This document shows, in pieces, positions 57,099 to 64,000 of a DNA stretch of 64,000 nt (its first letter is position 1; each line of letters opens with the position of its first letter). The DNA comes from Dipteris shenzhenensis (taxonomy: Eukaryota > Polypodiophyta > Polypodiopsida > Gleicheniales). Under the pieces are notes generated by a model. That model did not search any database. It saw only the letters and a list, made by a program, of their open reading frames with translations, and had not been told where the DNA came from. The stretch is taken from the NCBI GenBank assembly GCA_047967505.1, contig CM106540.1. One strand, 5' to 3'. A program made the translations under genes and the position numbers.

Positions 57099-59754
57099 GC
57101 TTGATCATTTTTGTGGAGAGATGTCATGGACAGAAAGATATGGGTGTCGATAATTAAGTCTATTTTCAATCCTTGTGATTGAGTTTTGGATGATATATTG
57201 TTAGCATCCCATCATCTAGACTAATCTTCCTCCACCCCCTCTACACCCTCCACAAAATCAAGTTTTCTTCTCTGTAGGTTTGTGTGTTGCAGGCCCCATT
57301 ACATGTCACAAAAAAGCTAGCCTCTATTAGGAGATCTTCCTTGTTCTATCCTTCCACTAAAAACTATGCTAGGAGAGTTGTTAAATGGATTGGATACAAG
57401 CCCTTATGCATGCCTTACTAGACACATTCAATATTTTTATGGCTAGTAGATTTAGTGCCAATGTCTCTTTTTTATTATGTTTGCCTCAGAGCTTGCATGG
57501 ATGTGTGCAAATGAAGTCAACAAAAGAGGCTCGTAAGAAAGCTTGACAATGATGAAAAAAGATTGTCTCATCCATGGAGATAAATGGGTTTCTACAAGAA
57601 TCACGTTCTCTTTGGCTCTTGTCTATCTATGAAGAACAGAGTGCACCTTTGTAATTCACATGCTCTATTTCATTCAATAGTACTTTGTTGAGCTTGGTGT
57701 GATATTTACACACTAGAGAACGTGTGAACCATGCATGTGAGCTTAAGGCAAGCTTTTGAGTAAGCACCCTCTTTAGATTTTGTACCCGTGTAGGTTTTTG
57801 AATAAATTCCTTTTAAGTATTTTCATACAAAAGCGTGGTCTTGCTTGCTAATTAGTTTTGTTTCTGATCATGATCCCTTTAGTTTTATCTTTCTTAGTTT
57901 TGTGATCCTAATCCCTTTTTGTTTTTTTCCCTTTTTTAAGAGGCTTATGTGTGCACGCTTGCCTTTTGTAAATCCTTACAGTCAGTTCTTCGGGCGACTG
58001 TACCCATTCTTTTGTGTCAGCAATCTTCACTCCATCGTCAAATACATGAGAGCTTTTACGAGCAAAATTCTTGGTTGGTTGTTCATCTTTCTTGGTGAGT
58101 TGTTGTTGAGGCAATATAGATTATAGGACTTAGGGGTGAGCTTGGCACTATAACATTTTTTGTCCGTTTAATTTGAGTTTTCCGTTTAATCTGATTTTTC
58201 CAACTAGTACTCAGATGTAACCTTTTTACTCACATTAATATTCATGGCTATTATGCTATATTATGGCCACTTTTAAGTGTGCTCTTTGGGAAATGGTATT
58301 CAATTTGCTATAACTTTTACTAGAAAGTGGAAGAAGATATAGTGCTATTCACCTTGGATGATCAAACCAAATTATTGAGCATTGTTCTTGAGGTCAAGCT
58401 CCACACTAGCATTTATTGTAATCCAAAACCTTGCCTAATATCAGCCCAAACTTCCAAAGAATGGCACGTGCCAGGCTTTTATCAGATTCTTTGTGAGGAC
58501 AAACTCAAGGGTGTCAAATAAAAAGAGAGTGGAATGTGCTAGCCTTTAATCAGATTCTTTGTGAGGATAAACTAAAGACTGTTGTCAAAAGTGATACCAA
58601 TGAGACATGAGTTTGACAAACATCAATTCCAATGGGGTTAAGATTGTTCAAGAGACGAGGTTAACACTTATAGATGCGTCAAAGCTTACTGAAGTTAAAT
58701 ACCAGTTTCTATGAGCCAAGCTAACTTTTACTTAAATAGTTTAGTCAAAGATGATAACCATGTAGTTGAGGACTAGACTGACTAAGGGGTGCAAAATAGT
58801 AGGGAAACGAGGCTTCCTAAGTAGGGTTTTATCAAGGACTTGGGAGACTGAAGTAAATTTTCCTTTTTATCAACAAAATGTATAGAAGCATAAAAAAGGA
58901 CTTTATTAGCACTACTCGGTAGTAGGGTAGGCTATAGCAACGAAGAAGTTCCTTTTGAGGTGCATGTCTAAAGCTCACTTACTAACTTTGATTTTATCTT
59001 ATTTCCAAATGGGCAGTGCTTCCAACACCATGTGCCTCTTGTTTTGGTGCATATTGAATCGGACATCTACATATAGTCATTGATTTGATCAAATTGAATT
59101 GGAGGCAGTCGATAGAGCGAGCGAGGAAAAGCGAGCGGGCCCCAAAAAGCGAGCGAGCTTTTCCACAATTTCCTAATTGAGGTACTCAACATAGCTTTGT
59201 GGAAACCACTATTTGGGAAGATTCTCGAAAATAAAACGTATGTTACTATGTGTAACTATACCAATATTGCGAATTATAGTGTCTACCTTAACTTCCAATT
59301 GGAGCCATATTCACGTTATGTAACAATAGTATGTGGGTTTGAAAGAAACCGAATTTCCACTCCAAAGCGGATTCTATTACTGATACAACAATTCTTTTGC
59401 ATTTGAAATGGGTCTTATTATCAAAGTCCTTCAATAATCAAAACAAATGTGTTGCTTGATATGTTGAACTTAGTAACGTAAACATCACTTCACCCATATG
59501 CGGGGAAAAAAACTGTCTGTAGACTTCATAGCATGGGATTGCATCAGCACTTATGACATTTAAAATGGTTCTTCTTATTAAAAGTGTTATCAACCATGAA
59601 AGATTTAAAAATAGTTCACCCGTATGTTGAAAAACCCGTGTCATTTATGACATTCAAAATTGTTCTTGCAACCATCCTGTAGTTCCTAGAGATTTTGCCC
59701 ATACTTCCAACCCCTTCCCTTCAACCACTAAGAGGTATCTAATAGTTTTATAGA
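57099..59754. other. intergenic; small duplications only
   Basis: A segment 'atcagattctttgtgagga.aaact' is duplicated at about 58481 and 58546. A short GC-rich phrase of repeated GCGAGCG lies at about 59117-59160. No gene was recognised; frames of 93 and 64 residues at 57845 and 58327 lack familiar motifs. Confidence 0.45.
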
Positions 59755-60115
59755 ACACTTGAGATATCATCACCTTCTAATACAAAACCATTATTACTAT
59801 TTGTAGAACACTTGAGATACCATCACCTCTTAATACAAGACCATTCTTACTATTTGTAAAACACTTGAGATATCATCACTCCTTCCCTTCAGCCACTAAG
59901 AGGTACCTTATACTTTTGTAGAACACTTGAACCATTCTTACTATTTGTAGAACACTTGAGATATCATCACCTTTTAATACAAAACCATTCTTACGGTTTG
60001 TATAACACTTGAGATATCATCACCTCTTAATATAAGACCATTCTTAGTATTTGTAGATCACTTTAGATATCATCACCTCTTAATACAAGACCATTCTTAC
60101 TATTTGAGAGATTAA
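59755..60115. repeat. minisatellite, about 52-bp unit
   Basis: About seven units beginning 'aacacttgagatatcatcacc', at about 59755, 59807, 59861, 59923, 59952, 60005 and 60057, with one shortened unit and one longer unit. Confidence 0.88.
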
Positions 60116-60157
60116 TGGATTAAAGGTTTGAAGCTCATAGGAGACGAAGGAAGAGAA

Positions 60158-60320
60158 AGTCAGTTTCAACATGAGGACAATAAAACTAATTGGAATAATT
60201 TGACTTATGTATTATGCCTTTTTGAAGACTATGAATTTAAGTCAGTTTCAACATTAGGATGATAAAACTAATTAGAATATTTTGACTTATGTATTATATA
60301 TTTTTGAAGACTATGAATTT
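60158..60320. repeat. tandem duplication, about 81-bp unit
   Basis: Units start 'aagtcagtttcaacat' at 60158 and 60239 and differ at about eight positions. Confidence 0.85.
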
Positions 60321-62023
60321 TAATGAGGAGAGGCATGCACACTACTTAGTAAATACACTAGTACTACTACTAGCCTACGACTATTAAGCCTAGTAGCACT
60401 AGTGTGATTTTGAGCCTTGTATTAGCCTTTTGATAATTTTCTTTCATCGTTAGTGCAATAGAAATTATTCCTTATATCAGAAGAATCTTGCCAAATTTAT
60501 TCAAAGTGATGATTTTGTAGTCTACAGCCACTATCCTTTGACTCTCAAAAATATATTAAATGTGAGCACCCATTTATCTTGTTTGATCAACCCTAGACTA
60601 TGCTGTGATAGGACATTACTAGAACAAAAAAAATATGAATTGATATGGTGATTTTCGATGTGAAATAACCAAATTAAGGATTTAATAAGAAAGAAAACAA
60701 TCAAAATCAATAGGCTATTCAACGGCTCAAATCTGCACAGAAATTATAATGTGCCTCCCAACTCTTATGCATTCCAGCTCCTCATGTTTGACAAGAATGC
60801 TAACAATAACGAAATCACATTATCTTTAGTTTCAAAGTAAGCAAAGCACCAAAAATAAATGCAAACGTATTGGATGAGGAATAAATAGGTATAGATATAG
60901 ATAGACCTATATATATGTATTCATAGATATAATGATGATTAAAGTTGGATGGTCGTAATAATATTATGTGTACTATCATTGGGATCAGGACTACTATTGG
61001 TAATATTGTATGTAGTAGTAGGAGAACTACCATTAAGGAACACTAAAATAAAATTACTAATGGTGGTGATAAAACTACCACCAGTAGTTTGGTAATTACC
61101 CCTAACATCTACAATAAATATTTGATGGGTAGCTAGTATTAGGTCAAAAGGCCTCAATTGTGCTATAATAATGGACCAAAAAAGGGAGTGCTATAGCATC
61201 ACCTAAGGGTCACTTTTTATCCATGAAAGAAACAAGTCGGTGCAACCTAGGTCATACAGATCTAGGTCATGTGGAGTGGTTCGTGTCTCTTTTCTTGACA
61301 AAAAAGTTACACTACCTTTGATAGTAACTACAAAGATTGCTGCCATAGTGTCGTAGAGTAGCCCCTAGGTTGCACCATCATCCTTTTTTGCTTTTGAGCC
61401 ATTAAGTTTGATCCACTAATTCTATGTAGAATTATTCTACTATATGTTCACATGTCCTTAATAGGATCTTGATATAATCCCTTCCATTGTAAGTACTTTT
61501 ACTTTAAGTTTCACATATCCTTAACAAACCACTAGGCTTCAACACAAATTCATTCTTATGTTTCAAGCCTCAAACTCAAACACCCTTGTAAAAGGGATAA
61601 TGTAGTAAAGCTACATTCAATCCATCAAATCTTTTGAATAATAGTTCTATGGAATGAGGGTAAGGCCAAAGTCTCTGGTACGGTGCATTAGGTCTTGATT
61701 AATTCTTCTTTAGGCTTGAATATTTAATGCATTAACTTCACAACTATTATTTATGCTTGAACTTGTAATGTATTAATTTCATGACTTAGGATTTTATGAA
61801 GTTATATCTAACATGTCCCAAATTTAATGGAAATTAATATCCTACATAACACAACAAAGTATCATCATATCCCTTCCCAAATCAATGCTACCTAGCAACT
61901 CTCCTGGCATTTTCACTGCCTTGCAGTTGAGTTAGCTATGATGAAGAATGTTGCCTGCCTTTGGAACCTCTTAGAGTTACTGTTAGCATGATCTAATTTC
62001 ATGTACCCCAAAACTTGAGACTT
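60321..62023. other. AT-rich intergenic, nothing recognised
   Basis: No coding signal or element ends. Short complementary runs around 60990-61100 (accatt/aatggt) could fold weakly. Confidence 0.4.
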
Positions 62024-62510
62024 GGAGATTCCCATATCACACCAGTGGTAGCTATCTTGTCCATTCTCAATGCTAATAAGAGCTAGGCCCCATAGACCGG
62101 TAAAAGAAGTCTTTTTGGAGGTTCAATTTTTTCCCTCCGTCTTCTATAGGCCCCATGATGAAATAGGATATATTCATCACCCTACATTTAATGCAAGAAT
62201 TGACACAACTTTTTTGGACCTGACTATGTAGTTTACATCCCAAAATTGGTGCTAAAATTGCAGACTGGGAGATTCCCATATCACACCAATGGTAGCTATC
62301 TTGTCCACTCTCAACAATAGTAAGAGCCGGTCCCCATAGACCGGTAAAAGAAGTCTTTTTGGAGGTTCAATTTTTTGCCTCCGTCTTCTCCGGCCCCATG
62401 ACGGAATAGGATATATTCACCACCCTACATTTAATGCAAAAATTGACAACTTTTTTTGGACATGACTATGTAGCTTACATCCCAAAATTGGTGCTAAAAT
62501 TGCATACTGG
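62024..62510. repeat. tandem duplication, about 244-bp unit
   Basis: Units 62024-62267 and 62268-62510 both begin 'ggagattcccatatcacacca' in part and end 'ggtgctaaaattgca.act', with about 20 differences. No coding content. Confidence 0.88.
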
Positions 62511-62637
62511 GCATCTCCATTTGCCCGGGGGTGTCCCTAGCGACCCCTTGGACTTGCTCTATTTGTCTAGTTGTGTCTCTCCACAAAAATCGGAGTGGGG
62601 CCTATTTTCCCCATTTAGTAAAACTATATGCATCAAT

Positions 62638-62722
62638 ATGTATGTATGTATGCATGCATGCATGCATCCATGTATGTATGTACACACACACACACATATG
62701 TATGTATGTATGTATGTATGTA
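62638..62722. repeat. (ATGT)n / (CA)n microsatellites
   Basis: TATG and CATG tetranucleotide runs surround a short CA run. Confidence 0.92.
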
Positions 62723-62904
62723 TCTGTACTAAAACTACTAAAACTATATGCATCAAATAATGTTGTTGATCAATTTTTGGCATACCCCACCAAAATCAAG
62801 ACCCCCATTGCAAAGAAAGGTAAGGAACACAAGTGCTTGTTCTTATGCTCATGAGACAACAAAATGCATGACATAGGCAACCAATGGGGTCTTACTTTTG
62901 ATGT

Positions 62905-62965
62905 TTGTATCTATGTATGTATATATATGTGTATGTACATACATACATACATACATATATATATA

Positions 62966-63006
<41 letters not shown>

Positions 63007-63019
63007 CTGTGTGTGTGTG

Positions 63020-63054
<35 letters not shown>

Positions 63055-63057
63055 GTC

Positions 63058-63145
<88 letters not shown>

Positions 63146-63157
63146 TGTATGTATGTA

Positions 63158-63204
<47 letters not shown>

Positions 63205-63230
63205 ATGTATGTATGTATATGTATATGTTG
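62905..63230. repeat. compound (TG)n, (TA)n, (TATG)n microsatellite
   Basis: About 325 bp of alternating pyrimidine-purine sequence. All the long overlapping frames here (rich in Tyr/Val/Cys or His/Thr/Ile) are artefacts. Confidence 0.95.
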
Positions 63231-63281
63231 ATGCATATATGTATATATTGATGTATATATTGATGCATACAATTTTGATAT

Positions 63282-63671
63282 ATGGAGAAAATGGACATGA
63301 AAACCATCTAAATTGGTTCTTGTCGTTCGATTTGATATATGACATGATCCTATTTGGATTCGTAAGTCCAAAGATATGGGGTCCTACTTTTAGGGCTTGA
63401 ATGCCTAAAATAGGCAGCGCATTAACACGCTACCTATTTCATGCATTTAGGCCTCAAAAGTAGGACCCCATTGGCAACACAATGGGGTCCTACTTTTGAG
63501 GCCTAAATGCATGAAATAGACAGCGCGTTAACGCGCTGCCTATTTTAGGCATTCAGGCCCTAAAAGTAGTACCCCATATCTTTGGACTTGCATATCAAAA
63601 TGAGGTCATGTCATATATCAAATCGAACGGCAAGATCCAATTTAGATGGTTTTCATGTCCATTTTCTCCAT
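63282..63671. repeat. nested 390-bp palindrome (foldback element)
   Basis: Arms 63282-63472 and 63481-63671 are about 93% complementary by eye around the 8-nt loop GGCAACAC. Each arm holds a further imperfect 94-bp palindrome (63377-63470 and 63483-63576) centred on GCGCGTTAACGCGC or its decayed form GCGCATTAACACGC. The core is therefore four 47-bp modules in alternating orientation. No coding content, no obvious target duplication. Confidence 0.92.
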
Positions 63672-63837
63672 CAACTACAACTATATTCATCAAATAATGT
63701 TGTTGATCAATGTTTGGCATACCCCCCCAAAATCAAGACCCCCATTGCAAAGAAAGGTAAAGAACACAAGTGCTTGTTCTTATGCTCATGAGACAACAAA
63801 ATGCATGATATGGGAAACCAATGGGGTCTTACTTTTG

Positions 63838-63898
63838 ATGTTTGTATGTATGTATGTATGTATGTATATGCATATACATACATACATACATACATACA

Positions 63899-63934
<36 letters not shown>

Positions 63935-63960
63935 TATATCTATGTATGTATATGTTGATG
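63838..63960. repeat. (TATG)n / (CATA)n microsatellite
   Basis: TATG run followed by a CATA run, so the two halves are themselves inverted, then 'tatatatatc'. Confidence 0.93.
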
Positions 63961-64000
63961 CATATATGTATATATTAATGCATACAATTTTGATATATGG

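Larger units (their letters stand above)
62761..64000. repeat. large tandem repeat unit containing microsatellites and the palindrome
   Basis: The segment from 'gatcaatttttggcatacccc' to 'tcttacttttgatgtttgtat' (62768-62912) recurs at about 63707-63848 with few changes, followed in both by TATG runs and 'tgatgcatatatgtatatatt', then 'aattttgatatatgg' at 63271 and 63986. The window ends inside the second unit, so the array may continue. Confidence 0.82.

Noticed and set aside
59101-59170. GCGAGCG-rich phrase as a CpG island or promoter
   Set aside because: Too short, with no gene next to it; treated as a local oddity only.
62849-63400. Several 100-180-residue frames on both strands
   Set aside because: They translate (TG)n, (TA)n and (TATG)n microsatellites; composition is periodic and not protein-like.

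Overview
The window is nuclear DNA of a land plant with a large, repeat-filled genome. The evidence is one intron-containing cell-wall gene with GT-AG introns, nested Ty1/Copia and Ty3/Gypsy LTR retrotransposons primed from plant-type tRNA sites, MITEs, minisatellites and long microsatellites. Two decayed genes with the DUF7869-type 'VGHTH-D/E-D-I' signature make me favour a fern or other non-flowering plant. That lineage call is inference, and nothing in the window proves it. No rRNA, tRNA, CRISPR array or bacterial-type operon was seen.

Layout. 0.46-3.64 kb: a short LTR element with a clean 5-bp target duplication and no pol gene, carrying a hAT-like MITE. 3.6-5.3 kb: degenerate satellite-like repeats and a 132-bp hairpin. 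6.46-8.80 kb: a 5'-truncated Copia copy on the minus strand (copy A, family 1). 9.56-13.03 kb: a decayed DUF7869 gene on the plus strand. 14.1-15.35 kb: a Gypsy RT/RNase H relic. 16.7-20.2 kb: a GC-richer, apparently low-copy island holding the only intact host gene, a five-exon TBL/PMR5-family polysaccharide O-acetyltransferase. 22.5-23.7 kb: a second DUF7869 relic (minus). 24-32 kb: many small tandem duplications, a lone family-2 LTR and a possible Gypsy LTR containing a 13-bp minisatellite. 32.29-32.96 kb: a polypyrimidine minisatellite abutting a truncated Copia element (D, family 3).

35.4-48.4 kb is a nest. Copia element B (family 2, minus strand) is split inside its integrase by a nearly complete 5,881-bp Copia element C (family 1, plus strand) flanked by the duplication ATCTA. 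Next come a Gypsy gag-protease fragment (48.4-50.3 kb) and a second family-2 copy G (50.3-54.9 kb), itself broken by a second copy of the MITE. 54.9-62.0 kb is mostly unrecognised, AT-rich sequence with small tandem repeats. 62.0-64.0 kb holds tandem duplications, long (TG)/(ATGT)/(AT) tracts and a nested 390-bp palindrome.

Only the TBL gene looks functional for the host. Element C is the youngest insertion (2 differences between its 172-bp LTRs), but its polyprotein has one nonsense codon and one 19-nt deletion. The most unusual signals are the four-module palindrome at 63.3-63.7 kb, TTAGGG repeats built into family-2 LTRs, and the pol-less 0.46-3.64 kb element that shares leader and LTR ends with family 2.
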